DNA from: CAIQPS01 sp963783835
Lineage (GTDB): Bacteria; Actinomycetota; Thermoleophilia; RBG-16-64-13
Assembly: GCA_963783835.1 (NCBI GenBank)
Contig: CAWAOX010000016.1
Coordinates: forward strand, 1-64,000
Length of the DNA stretch: 64,000 nt
Direction of reading: 5' to 3'
The notes beneath the pieces were generated by a model. That model saw nothing but the letters and a program-made list of their open reading frames with translations, was not told where the DNA came from and made no database searches. Shown piece by piece: positions 1-8,536 of this stretch; position 1 is the stretch's first letter, and the number at the start of each line of letters is the position of its first letter. A program made the position numbers and the translations under genes.

Positions 1-206
1 AACGTCAGGGAGGTCGCCTGAGCGAAGGAGCGGGCCATGAGCGTCTTGGCCAGTCCGGGGAGATCCTCGATGAGTACGTGCCCGTCGGCGAGCAGCCCGA
101 GCAGGACCAATTCGAGCACGTCGCGCTTGCCCACGACCGCTCGTTCGACTTCGCGCAGAACGGCCGCTCCCAGCGAGGCGACCTGCTCGAAAGTGAAAGT
201 GTCCAG
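1..206 (-). CDS. MoxR-type AAA+ ATPase, N-terminal part (runs off the left edge)
   Basis: The minus-strand reading gives a MoxR N-terminus: FTFEQVASLGAAVLREVERAVVGK, then HVLIEDLPGLAKTLMARSFAQ, which corresponds to the helical lead and Walker A region (GxPGxxKT, here DLPGLAKT). MoxR ATPases act as chaperones for assembly of VWA/DUF58 partner proteins and usually sit beside DUF58, DUF4129 and transglutaminase genes, which fits the DUF4129 gene upstream. The rest of the AAA domain lies outside the window. No ATG, GTG or TTG opens the frame. A CTG at 206 precedes DTFTFEQ and could be the start or a misread ATG. The same frame continues upstream into the preceding gene without a stop, so the junction is uncertain. 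Confidence 0.75.
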   Translation of the reverse strand, partial: MDTFTFEQVASLGAAVLREVERAVVGKRDVLELVLLGLLADGHVLIEDLPGLAKTLMARSFAQATSLT

Positions 207-711
207 TCTGAGTCGCTCCAGTTCCTCGACGAGTTGCTCCAGTTCGCGCTGCGACCATCCGGGCGCGTAGCGATCGGCTGGCGTTGCGGAGTCCAGACGC
301 ACGAGTTCCCACGCCAGGCCCTCCCCCAGAAGTGATGCGGCTCGCTCCGGTTCTCGCTCCAAATCGACGCCGTACCGGCGCGCGAGACGAGCCGCGACGA
401 TCTCGCGCACGAGAGGCCGGAGCCGCAACAGATCCGACCGGCTGGAACCGGCGAGAACGACCGACCGTTTCACCGTCTCGAATTGCTCCACCCGCGTCTC
501 GGAGCGGTCTGGTCTGCGCAGCATGCGCTGAAGTCCGGAGCCAGGGGTAGCACGGTCGTGAGCCGGCCGATAAGCCAGGCGAACAGCAGAGCGGCGACGA
601 ACAGAACGTAGGCGAGGGAGTCAGACCGTTCCCCACGCCGGCGAGCACGAGGCCGATGACGAGAGCTACCGCCCCGGCCAGTGCGAGAAGAATAAGCTTC
701 CAGAGCCTCAT
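207..711 (-). pseudogene. Small membrane protein of the MoxR/DUF4129 locus, frameshifted
   Basis: The ATG at 711 overlaps the stop of the DUF4129 gene (ATGA). Coding sense runs through all three frames. A first membrane segment (MRLWKLILLALAGAVALVIG) breaks near 620-635. A second (LAYVLFVAALLFAWLIG) breaks near 520-545. A soluble domain follows (LVREIVAARLARRYGVDLE, then a Glu/Leu-rich helix) and runs into the MoxR frame. I do not recognise a named family; proteins like this lie between DUF4129 and MoxR genes in actinobacterial loci. At least two indels are needed to restore one protein. Since neighbouring genes show the same problem, sequence error is as likely as real decay. Confidence 0.5.
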
Positions 712-1617
712 GCCGGTTGCTCCTCGAGATCGCGGCGAAGAGCGTCGAGCGCTGCCCTGGCTTCCTGCCTCATCTCCTCGTCGATCAGGTGGACGCTGAA
801 CCGGGCGCGCTCGTACAGCGCGGCGAGAGCTTCGGCCGCCGCCCGCCCCACATGGAGCACGCCGGCCCACCGGGCCAGGTACTCGGAGGAGTCTCGGAGG
901 GTCGCCGAGGCAGCCCCCGCTCGGACAGCACCCGCTCCATGCTCGCGTAGGCGTTGATGACCGCCCGTCGCGGGTCGGGATCGTCCTCGAGCTCCTTGAG
1001 AGAGACGTCCACAGCCACCAGGAGCTCCTCGCGGTCGGACTTCAGCGGTCCCACTTCCTCGCGACGGCGCCGTCGCCGTACGAGCACTACGCACAGCAAT
1101 ACGGCCGCCCCAAGCATGGCCACCCCGCCGAGGATCCACCAGTGGACCACCAGCGACGCCCCCGTTCCAGGCGTCCCGCCGATGGGCAGCAGAGTGCCCG
1201 GCGGCAACAAGCTGATCGGAGTGGTCTGGCTATCGTTCTCCCTTCGGGCCATCAGGGCGATGAGCACCGCTATCAACACGAACGGCAGAAGACTCGCCAT
1301 GATCCGCTGCCAAAAAGCGCCTGGCGTCCCTCAGCGCCGGGGTCGTCCGGGGATCGTTTCTTGAAGTACGAGAGTAGGACGTAGACGAGTAGGCCGAACT
1401 CCACGACGAGCACGGCCACCAGGAGGACGAGAAGATCGCCGACGGCCGGGCGAACATCGAGAAGGCGGCGGGCGGGAGAGATCCGCGCGAACGATCTCCC
1501 ACTGCCGAGCGCGATCAGGAAGACCAGGCCCGCGGTGAGCACCACCAGCCACGCCTGGGGCGGGCGGAAGAGTAGGCGACCGTGACCCAGCCATCCGTGG
1601 TGTCTCCAGCATCGCAT
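708..1617 (-). pseudogene. DUF4129-domain membrane protein, frameshifted
   Basis: Three frames combine into a typical DUF4129 protein. The N-terminal part holds two membrane segments (QAWLVVLTAGLVFLIALGS and VGDLLVLLVAVLVVEFGLLV). A shift near 1315-1335 leads to AFWQRIMASLLPFVLIAVLI and a fourth segment (WWILGGVAMLGAAVLLCVVLV). The DUF4129 domain then follows, with the hallmark DPRRAVINAYASMERVLSERGLP. A second shift near 880-905 leads to the conserved end, EYLAR, ALYERARFSVHLIDEEMR and the stop at 708. DUF4129 proteins accompany MoxR and transglutaminase genes; their function is unknown. An ATG at 1666 is an alternative start if one more indel is allowed. The domain assignment is secure; whether the gene is really broken is not. 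Confidence 0.6.
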
Positions 1618-1711
1618 CCAGATGCTCCAGGCCGGGCTTGGTAAGGGTGACGTCCTGGCCTCCCATGGTCAGCCTATCCTCTTCATAACCTGCCCGCCGA
1701 CGACCCCGTAG

Positions 1712-2529
1712 CTAGACCAGCGGGATGTCTCCTAGGTTGATGTCGCATTCGGTGGCGTCCAGACCGGTGAAGGCCTTGACCTTGCCCCCGTGCTTCAGCT
1801 CAAGAGCGTACACGCCGTCATCGATGCCCTCGAACCAGAAATCTCCGTAACTGTCTGTCTCGGTGTTGTATGTCCGGCCGTCGGCGCCCTTCAAAGCGGC
1901 CGACGCGCCGATGACCACCTCTTGCTCCGCGGGCTCGTACAGTGTGCCTGCGATGAACTTCTTGGGTAGGTTGAGATAGTCGGCCCGGGGCTTGACTCAT
2001 CCTTCAGTTCCGGCTTCCACCCTGTCCCTGGGCGACGAGTTTCTGGGCGTTAATTTCGTCCATCAGCCTGATGGCGAGCGTGGGGCAGGCGTCGGCGCAG
2101 CGGGGCTCCGCCCAGCCGTCGTCCAGCGGGTGAGGACCCGGTGCATTTCTGCGCCAGATTGAGATTCTCGTTGAAGAAGATGGTGTCGTAGGGGCAGACG
2201 TCCACGCAGTTCTTGCAGCCGGTGCACTTGACGGAGTCGATGATGACCATGCCGTCATCCCGCTGATAGAGGGCCCCGGGGATGGGACAGCTCTCGATGC
2301 AGGGAGCCTGGTCGCAGTGCATGCAGAGATGGGGACGGTAAGCCACCTTCACCTTGGGCACCGTGCCCCGCACCTTCTCGGTCAGTTCGATCCAGAACTG
2401 GCCGGTGTCCGGTTGCGGCTTGGCGATGGGGCTCCAGTCGTTAGCGACGTGCTCGTCCTTGCACACGATCTGGCAATTGTGGCAGCCATTGCACTTGGCG
2501 ACGTCGATGACGAAGACCTTCTTTGCCAT
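1712..2529 (-). pseudogene. Transhydroxylase-type iron-sulfur (small) subunit, module 1, multiply frameshifted
   Basis: The ATG at 2529 lies just after the large-subunit stop. The first 130 or so residues are intact and nearly identical to the small subunit at 53427: a CxxCxxCxxxC site (CNGCHNCQIVC), CMHCDQAPCIESC and CTGCKNCVDVC. At AQKCTG, near 2140, the frame is lost. It resumes in a second frame as LDDGWAEPRCADACPT, ending at 2004, and in a third as YLNLPKKFIAGTLYEP, the prealbumin/Cna-B-like C-terminal domain (DFWFEGIDDGVYALEL), ending at 1712. Three or so indels are required. As written, one Fe-S cluster and the C-terminal domain are lost. The intact large subunit next door makes sequencing error a serious alternative. 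Confidence 0.75.
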
Positions 2530-2531
2530 GG

Positions 2532-5159
2532 CTACCTACCTTCCACGACCCACGCGTTGAAGCGCAGACCGGAAGCCGAGTCATACTGTCTTTGGAAGGC
2601 CTCGGGATAGTCCCTCATCCACTCCTCCATCTGAGCCATGGTGACCCTCTCGACCTCGGCCAGATACCCGCTGGTGGCTTGGCCGCCGGCGTGTTTGGAG
2701 GTCAACCCCTCGGGCGCGATGGCGTTGATGGCGCCGCCCCGGTCCAGCTTGCAGGGGATGATGAAGTCGGCTCTCGCCCCGTGATCGATCGAGAGCACCC
2801 CTGGCATGATCCTCTCCCACACCAGCGCTCCGCAGAGGACGCCGCCCCGTTCGTTGTATACCTTGACGATGTCGCCGTTCTTGATGCCCCTCTTCTCCGC
2901 GTCTTGGGGGTTTATCCAGCAGGGCTCGTACATGTAGCCGTCGAAGCCCTTGATCTTGCCCGTGACCGTCTCCTTGGTCCAGGGGATATCGTCGCACTGA
3001 GCGTGGACTCTCCACCTGCCGTGGTTGGACATGACCAGCAGCGGATAGGCCTTCGCCCTCGAGCTGGAGATCCGCTCGTCATGGGTGATCCCCTTCTCCA
3101 CCCATACGGGGATCGGGGGACGCTCGGAGTCGTTGGGGAAGCAGTTCGCCAGGCTCTCCGAGTAGAACTCGAGCTTGCCGGTGGGAGTCGGGATCGGGTT
3201 GGCTTCCGGGTCTTTGTAGAAGTCGTACCAGCCGGCCGTATGCTTCTGCCAGTCCTTTTCGTATGGAACGACGAAGTAGTCCTTCTCCTGGAACTCTTCC
3301 CAGCTGACTATCTTGTCGAAGCCCATCCCGTCAAAGACGGCTTTGATCAGCTCGGCCTCGGTGAAGCCGTCGGTGACCTCGTCGAGCATGCCGACCTTCT
3401 TGGCCACCTCGCACACCGCTTCGTAGTCACTCTTTGATTCGCCGATCGGCTCGATCGCCTGCCTCATGAGGAGCACGCTCTGGAAGCTGTCTCCATCCCG
3501 CAGGCACGGCATGATGTCGTTCACCTCGAGAGTGGTATTGGTCGGCAGGATGATGTCGGAGTACAGGCAGTCGTTCTCCAGCCAGGGATGCTGGGCCACG
3601 ATGCACTCGATCTTCGGGCTCCGCATGGCTTCGACGACGTCGTTGCCGCAATTCCAGCACGTGACGCGGCAGGGCGTGTCGGTCCACATCATGTGGAACT
3701 CGGTCCCTCCCTCCTCTTTCGGGATGGGATAGGTGTACTTCTTGTATTGGTCCGCGGTAGGCTCCTCGTGGCCTCCGGTGCCCCAGAAGTCCACGGGCGG
3801 CCGGTGGATGGCCTCCTCGATGAGGGTCTTGGGAATGAGCTGCTTGCCCCAGGCCTGAGGCGTGCCCCTGTGCGGTTTGAGGATCCGGTCCCCGGCCGGA
3901 GATGCCGCCAGATTGCTGAACATGTCCATGTACTGTCTGCCGGCGCCGAGGATGTTGCGCGGCATCCCCAGGTAGGCGATCTGCGACTGGTGAACGCCCG
4001 GTTTCCCGAGGCCCTGCATGCCCAGGAGGACCACTTCGAGCCGGGCCGGCTCGTGGGAGAATGGGCCCCTGGCCATCCCGCCGCCGAAGTAGTGACCGAT
4101 GGTGACCGCCTTCTTGGCCCAGTCACGCGCGAGGGCCTTGATGGTCCAGACGGGCACGCCGCACTTGGGCGAGGCCCACTGCGGGGTCTTCGGGACGCCG
4201 TCATCCTCGCCCATCACGTACGCCTTGATCCTGTCGAAGCCCACGGTGTGGGTCCTGACGTATTCCTTGTCGTAGGTGCCCTCGGTGATCCACATATGGA
4301 TGATCGCCAACTGCAGCGCCGCGTCGGTGTTGGGAAGGATGGGGATCCACTTGTCGGCATGGATGGCTGCCGCGTAGTTGACTTCGGGACAGATGTAGAC
4401 CTGTTTGAGTCCGATGTCATTCCAGAAGAAGAGGAGCCGGCTCGCGAGCTGGCCCCTGAACCCCCAGGGCGTCGTCTCGGGATCGCCCCCCCAGACGACG
4501 ATCATGTCGCTGTTCTGGGTGATGTCGTTGACGATGTTGTCGGCCGGGTTCATCATCCCGACGAGTCCCTTGCCCCAGACGTGCCGCGAGCCCCAGTACC
4601 ATCCCTCCCAGCTGTCGGGGTTGCGTACCTGCTGGGTGAAGCCCCCCATCTTGTCCAGAAGAAGTGTGGAGCAGCCGTGCGGCGCGTGGATGAACTTGCA
4701 TTCTCCGTGCCCGTCCCCCTGCACGAGGATGGCCAGCGGCCCGTATTCCTCGTGGATCCGCCTGATCTCGGCCGCGATGAGGTCCGTGGCTTCGTCCCAA
4801 GAGACCCGGACGAACTTGCTCTTGCCGCGGTTCTGGGTGTTCCTCTCGCCGTTCGGATCCCAGTCCACCCTTTTCAAGGGGTACTTGATGCGGTTGGGGG
4901 AATAGGTCCTCTTCTTGTAGGCGAGGCTCCAGGGCGCGGGGGCTGCCTTCATCAGCGGTTCGAAGGTCTTGCCGTTCTTCGTGATCTTCCAGGCATTGAA
5001 CTGCGCGGAGTCGTATTTCGAGTCCCAATGCAACGGCCTGATCCGCACGACCTTGCCGTCCTTCACATCTACGGCGCAGGGAACGGCGCCGTAGATACCC
5101 CCGCTGAGACCAAGGGATTTGATAACCGTCTTCTCCGTGGAACCCCTATCTTCTGCCAT
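2532..5159 (-). CDS. Transhydroxylase-family bis-MGD molybdenum enzyme, large subunit, module 1
   Basis: An 875-residue DMSO-reductase-superfamily protein of the pyrogallol-phloroglucinol transhydroxylase type. As in that family, it has no N-terminal CxxCxxxC cluster and no Tat signal, so it should be cytoplasmic. NPDSWEGW (residues 180-187) matches the motif whose Ser binds molybdenum in transhydroxylase; here it is Ser183, flanked by Asp182 and Trp184. The C-terminal molybdopterin-binding domain shows DAEKRGIKNGDIVKVYNERGG and SKHAGGQATSGYL. By-eye alignment keeps the active-site Cys (Cys552, PCLRD) but puts Asp where classical transhydroxylase has Tyr560. The start ATG has GGGGAG upstream. 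The partner small subunit follows 2 nt downstream but is broken. Hydroxyl transfer, hydroxylation or dehydroxylation of a polyphenol is inferred. Confidence 0.85.
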   Translation of the reverse strand: MAEDRGSTEKTVIKSLGLSGGIYGAVPCAVDVKDGKVVRIRPLHWDSKYDSAQFNAWKITKNGKTFEPLMKAAPAPWSLAYKKRTYSPNRIKYPLKRVDWDPNGERNTQNRGKSKFVRVSWDEATDLIAAEIRRIHEEYGPLAILVQGDGHGECKFIHAPHGCSTLLLDKMGGFTQQVRNPDSWEGWYWGSRHVWGKGLVGMMNPADNIVNDITQNSDMIVVWGGDPETTPWGFRGQLASRLLFFWNDIGLKQVYICPEVNYAAAIHADKWIPILPNTDAALQLAIIHMWITEGTYDKEYVRTHTVGFDRIKAYVMGEDDGVPKTPQWASPKCGVPVWTIKALARDWAKKAVTIGHYFGGGMARGPFSHEPARLEVVLLGMQGLGKPGVHQSQIAYLGMPRNILGAGRQYMDMFSNLAASPAGDRILKPHRGTPQAWGKQLIPKTLIEEAIHRPPVDFWGTGGHEEPTADQYKKYTYPIPKEEGGTEFHMMWTDTPCRVTCWNCGNDVVEAMRSPKIECIVAQHPWLENDCLYSDIILPTNTTLEVNDIMPCLRDGDSFQSVLLMRQAIEPIGESKSDYEAVCEVAKKVGMLDEVTDGFTEAELIKAVFDGMGFDKIVSWEEFQEKDYFVVPYEKDWQKHTAGWYDFYKDPEANPIPTPTGKLEFYSESLANCFPNDSERPPIPVWVEKGITHDERISSSRAKAYPLLVMSNHGRWRVHAQCDDIPWTKETVTGKIKGFDGYMYEPCWINPQDAEKRGIKNGDIVKVYNERGGVLCGALVWERIMPGVLSIDHGARADFIIPCKLDRGGAINAIAPEGLTSKHAGGQATSGYLAEVERVTMAQMEEWMRDYPEAFQRQYDSASGLRFNAWVVEGR

Positions 5160-5228
5160 CTCGCTCCCCGTTCTCGAGTAGATGGTACGAGCATCCTAAC
5201 CGACCGCGCTCAAGGCTCCGCCGCCCTC

Positions 5229-6386
5229 TCAGTACGTGACCACCCTCGGAAGGCCTTTGGCAGATTCGATCCAGCCGGTCACTTGAGCTTCGGTGGGAAC
5301 CCTGCGGACAAGCTGCTTCTGATCGTTGACTTCCGCCATCTTCTTGGTCAGGTTGTCCGCCCGCCTTTGGGCCAACTCGGGGACCGTGTCCACCCCCGCG
5401 GCCTCCAGCAGATCCGAGTACTGCTCTCCCACTCCCTTGATGCGGAACAGATCGGCCATGTTCACCCAGCGCAGGATCAACTTGCCGCTGATCCCGCTGG
5501 CGAACGCCAGGTCTTCCCGGCCCTTCGGGTTCGCGCCCACTCTGAGCAGGTCGTCCGTAGTCTTCAGACCGAGGTCTCGCAGCTTCGCCGCATAGGTGGG
5601 GCCGATGCCCTCGATCTCGGCAAGGTCGTAGGTCCGCCCAACGACCGGCTCCTCGGTCGCCTCCTCGGTCGTCTCTGCCGGCGGGACGACCGGTGCGACG
5701 ACCGGTGCCGCGGAGGCAGCCGGGTCCGGCGCAACAGCCACAGACGCAACGATGGGCGCTGCGGCAATCACCGTTTCCGGCGCAACAGCCGCGGGCTCGG
5801 CAATCAATGGTGCTGCCGTCACGACCGGCGCCTCCTCGGTGGCCGACGCTGCCGCCACAACTGGAGCCGCAACAGCCGCAACCGCTACTGACGGGACCGC
5901 CAGAACCGGAGCCGCCTTCACTTCCGGGGCCGGGGGTACGTCTGAAGCGGGATGCACGTACGACCGCGTCGCCGGTTCCGGCACAACGGTCGGCTGGGCT
6001 TCGCTCCCATACGGACTGGGTCCCCTCCAGGCCACGAAGGCACACAAGACGATGACGTACAAGACGAGCATGATGATCGACCAGATGGGAGAGTAAGGAA
6101 TCATGAAGAACTCGGAGATCGCCGCGAGACCCGCGGCAACGCCGCCGACCACTCGTCCCAATTTGCTCCCCTGCAGGGCGGCGAGACCGCCCAAGAAGAG
6201 GACCGCGCCGATGGCTATCCACCAGATGGCCAGCCCGGTGATGTCCACCAACATGTACCCGTTGTAGCCCTGTATGAGCCACTGGTCCTTGAAGAGGCCG
6301 ATGATGCCCGAGACGAACTTGAACGCCCCCACGATCATCATCAGAACCGACCCAAAGGTGACCCAGCTACGCCACTTCTCGCCCAT
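5229..6386 (-). CDS. Membrane protein with Ala/Val/Pro-rich linker and C-terminal DUF4332 helix-hairpin-helix domain
   Basis: The start is set at ATG 6386, preceded by AAAGGGG, giving about 385 residues. The first 120 hold four membrane segments (WVTFGSVLMMIVGAFKFVSGI, GLAIWWIAIGAVLFLGGLAAL, the GVAAGLAAISEFFMIPYSP segment, IIMLVLYVIVLCAFVAW) and resemble small actinobacterial four-helix membrane proteins. A low-complexity Ala/Val/Pro linker follows. The last 130 residues form a DUF4332-like double helix-hairpin-helix region: LAEIEGIGPTYAAKLRDLG and DLFRIKGVGEQYSDLLEAAGV. Such domains are thought to bind nucleic acids or mediate protein contacts. The combination of a membrane anchor and an HhH domain is unusual and its job is unknown. 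It is transcribed away from the tRNA-Thr gene. Confidence 0.75.
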   Translation of the reverse strand: MGEKWRSWVTFGSVLMMIVGAFKFVSGIIGLFKDQWLIQGYNGYMLVDITGLAIWWIAIGAVLFLGGLAALQGSKLGRVVGGVAAGLAAISEFFMIPYSPIWSIIMLVLYVIVLCAFVAWRGPSPYGSEAQPTVVPEPATRSYVHPASDVPPAPEVKAAPVLAVPSVAVAAVAAPVVAAASATEEAPVVTAAPLIAEPAAVAPETVIAAAPIVASVAVAPDPAASAAPVVAPVVPPAETTEEATEEPVVGRTYDLAEIEGIGPTYAAKLRDLGLKTTDDLLRVGANPKGREDLAFASGISGKLILRWVNMADLFRIKGVGEQYSDLLEAAGVDTVPELAQRRADNLTKKMAEVNDQKQLVRRVPTEAQVTGWIESAKGLPRVVTY

Positions 6387-6501
6387 CCCTACCCCTTTCA
6401 GGACACGATTGCCTCTTCGACCCGTTCCGAGTATTTCCAATCTGAGTGTAGTGGGACGACCTGGGGCGCACAAGCACCAAAGAGGGCCATCGATGAGAGG
6501 A

Positions 6502-6574
6502 AGCCGACGCGGGGAATCGAACCCCGGACCTGCTCATTACGAGTGAGCCGCTCTGCCATCTGAGCTACGTCGGC
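6502..6574 (-). tRNA. tRNA-Thr, anticodon CGT
   Basis: The reverse strand folds as a full cloverleaf. The acceptor stem is GCCGACG/CGTCGGC. The D arm contains AGCTCAGATGGCAGAGC. The anticodon stem GCTCA/TGAGC encloses loop CTCGTAA, with CGT at the anticodon, reading ACG (Thr). The T arm GGGGTTCGATTCCCC is canonical. The discriminator base is T at 6502. The 3' CCA is not encoded (TTCC follows) and must be added after transcription. Confidence 0.95.
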
Positions 6575-6734
6575 GCGAAAGGGGCCGGGCGACCTGCCGC
6601 CGCCGGCGCTCACGCGGGCGCCTTAGTTTAGAAGCTGGCGCCGAAGCTGACAAGTTCCACCACTCAGGGTACTCTGTGACACATCACTTCATCCCGTCCC
6701 CGGAACGTCGGCGACCGAGGGGGTTTCCAGGCTC

Positions 6735-7280
6735 GTGAGCGATAGCGAAACGGCAGTCAGAATGACCGAAAGTCTTGAGCGTTGCCTGCGGACACACGAC
6801 CGGGAGGGAGCCGTCAAAGCCATCCTGGCCGGCGTCGAAGACGGGCTGGCGATCGAGGATCTGTATTCTGGCGTCCTTTCGCCGTTTCTCGCGTCCGTTG
6901 GACGCGGGTGGCAGGAAGGCCGGACGGCCGTCTGGGAGGAGCATCTTATCGTTGGCGCGGTCCGGGCCGCCATCGAAGCGCTCTACCCGAAGGTCTTGGA
7001 GCGCAAGGCACTGATCGACCCGGTGCCGATCACGGTCGCCTTCTTCTGCCCGCCCGAGGAGACGCACGACGTCGGGCTGCGCATGCTGGCCGACCGCTTC
7101 GATCTCCGCGGTTTTCGAACCATCTATATCGGCGCCGGCACGCCCGTCGACGAGATGGTGAAGTGCGTGCGGGCTGAGGACGTGACGTCATATGTGTCTC
7201 GGCCTCCACGCACTTCCAGCGGAGCGCCCTTCACAGGGTCATCGCCAGCCTGCGGGAACTCTTACCCGGCGTGCGGATAG
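6735..7280 (+). CDS. Cobalamin-binding-domain protein (B12-binding_2 plus B12-binding), frameshifted C-terminus
   Basis: The N-terminal 85 residues are a B12-binding_2 helical cap: LERCLRTHDREGAVKAILAGV, DLYSGVLSPFLASVGRGWQEG and the conserved VWEEH. A Rossmann-like B12-binding domain follows with the lower-ligand motif in the form ETHDVG (usual DxHxxG), containing the His that would bind cobalt. After VDEMVKCVRAEDVTSYV the frame breaks near 7190. The correct continuation is in another frame (STHFQRSALHRVIASLRELLPGVRIVAGGPAF), reaching about 7380. The function may be corrinoid carrier or cobalamin-dependent sensor; no methyltransferase is adjacent. That continuation runs in frame into the ABC permease, so a second small error near 7360-7390 is likely. 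Confidence 0.7.
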   Translation: MSDSETAVRMTESLERCLRTHDREGAVKAILAGVEDGLAIEDLYSGVLSPFLASVGRGWQEGRTAVWEEHLIVGAVRAAIEALYPKVLERKALIDPVPITVAFFCPPEETHDVGLRMLADRFDLRGFRTIYIGAGTPVDEMVKCVRAEDVTSYVSRPPRTSSGAPFTGSSPACGNSYPACG

Positions 7281-7387
7281 TCGCAGGGGGCCCCGCTTTC
7301 GCGCATGAAATAGCTGGATGGGAAGAGTACGCGGTCGCTTCGGTCGATGGCCTCCTGGACGAACTTGCGGCCCAGGCTCGCGCGCCC

Positions 7388-8536
7388 ATGCTTGAGATCA
7401 AGATCTCCTGGCGCTTCCTCTGGCGGAGCAGGGGGCAGTCCATCCTCATCATCCTCGGCATCGCGGTAGGTATCGCGGTGCAGATCTTTGTCGGCTCGCT
7501 GATCACGAGCCTGCAGGCAGACCTCCTCGATAGTACGGTGGGGTCCAGTTCGCACGTCACCCTCGAGCCGGCGGCAGCCGACGCCGCATTCACCTTCACC
7601 GCCGCCGACAGAACGAACCTCGCGTCGGATTCGCGCATCACGGCGATCGCCCCGGTCCAGGTGATCTCCGCCCTCGTCCCGGTGGGCGGCTCGAGCGCGC
7701 CGGTGGTGGTCAAAGGCGGCAGCTCGCCGGACATCGAATCCATCTATAGGCTCTCTGACAAGCTGGTGGCCGGCGAGGTCACCCTTCAGGGCGACCGCAT
7801 CCTCGTCGGCAAGCAGTTCGCCGAGCAATACGGGCTCAAGCCCGGTGACATGGTCAAGCTGGTGCTGGCCGACGCGAAGATCGTCGAGGCGACTCTCGAG
7901 GGCGTGTTCGACCTTGGATCTCAGGCCGCCAACCAGCAGTCGGTGTTCGCGGGCCTCGAAGCGGCCAGCGCCGCCGCGGGCCGCTCGACCGACGAGGTCA
8001 GCTCGGTCGAGACGCAGATAGCCGATGTGTTCACGTCGCCCCAGGTGGCCGCCGATGTGGCAGCCAAGTTCCCGCAGCAGACCGTCACCGAGTGGCAGGC
8101 AAAGAACGCGGAACTGCTCACCGCCCTGCAGAGCCAGAGCACCTCCTCCTACATGATCCAGGTCTTCGTGATCATCGCCGTGATGCTCGGCATCGCGTCG
8201 ACCCTGGCCATCTCCGCCGTGCAAAAGACCAGGCAGATCGGGATCCTCAAGGCCCTGGGCATGGCCGACAGGCGCACCGGGCTGGTCTTCCTCTGGCAGG
8301 CGGGCATCTTGGGAGTCATCGGCACGGCTCTCGGTGTCGCCATCAGCCTGGCTCTGATCGCGGCCTTCAGCGCCATCGCGAGCAGCGGCGACTCGAGTCT
8401 GTTCCCCATACAGGCGCAACTCAGCTTCGTGCTCTTCTCGGCGGGCATCGGGATCGCCATAGCCCTCATCTCGGCCATCATCCCCTACCGCAAGACCGCG
8501 CGCCTTGACCCGATCGAGGTGATCCAGGGTGCCTGA
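7388..8536 (+). CDS. ABC transporter permease, MacB/FtsX type
   Basis: The start is placed at ATG 7388 (MLEIKISWRFLWRSRGQ), the usual opening of FtsX-like permeases; the longer upstream reading belongs to the frameshifted cobalamin protein. One N-terminal membrane helix (ILIILGIAVGIAVQIFVGSLI) precedes a large periplasmic-type MacB_PCD domain of about 230 residues. Three C-terminal helices form the FtsX core (QVFVIIAVMLGIASTLAISAV with KTRQIGILKALGM, the AGILGVIGTALGVAISLALIA helix, and VLFSAGIGIAIALISAIIPY). It ends LDPIEVIQGA, typical of the family. Its stop overlaps the ATPase start by 8 nt. Export or extraction of a lipid, lipoprotein or peptide from the membrane is likely; the substrate is unknown. 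Confidence 0.88.
   Translation: MLEIKISWRFLWRSRGQSILIILGIAVGIAVQIFVGSLITSLQADLLDSTVGSSSHVTLEPAAADAAFTFTAADRTNLASDSRITAIAPVQVISALVPVGGSSAPVVVKGGSSPDIESIYRLSDKLVAGEVTLQGDRILVGKQFAEQYGLKPGDMVKLVLADAKIVEATLEGVFDLGSQAANQQSVFAGLEAASAAAGRSTDEVSSVETQIADVFTSPQVAADVAAKFPQQTVTEWQAKNAELLTALQSQSTSSYMIQVFVIIAVMLGIASTLAISAVQKTRQIGILKALGMADRRTGLVFLWQAGILGVIGTALGVAISLALIAAFSAIASSGDSSLFPIQAQLSFVLFSAGIGIAIALISAIIPYRKTARLDPIEVIQGA

Noticed and set aside
3588..5891. 767-residue open frame on the plus strand
   Set aside because: It is antisense to the large subunit and the DUF4332 protein; composition is Arg/Val/Asp-rich with no motif, as expected from GC-skewed third positions.
5700..5953. Ala/Val-rich repeat region considered as a cell-surface repeat protein
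   Set aside because: It is a linker inside the membrane/DUF4332 protein with no regular repeat unit.
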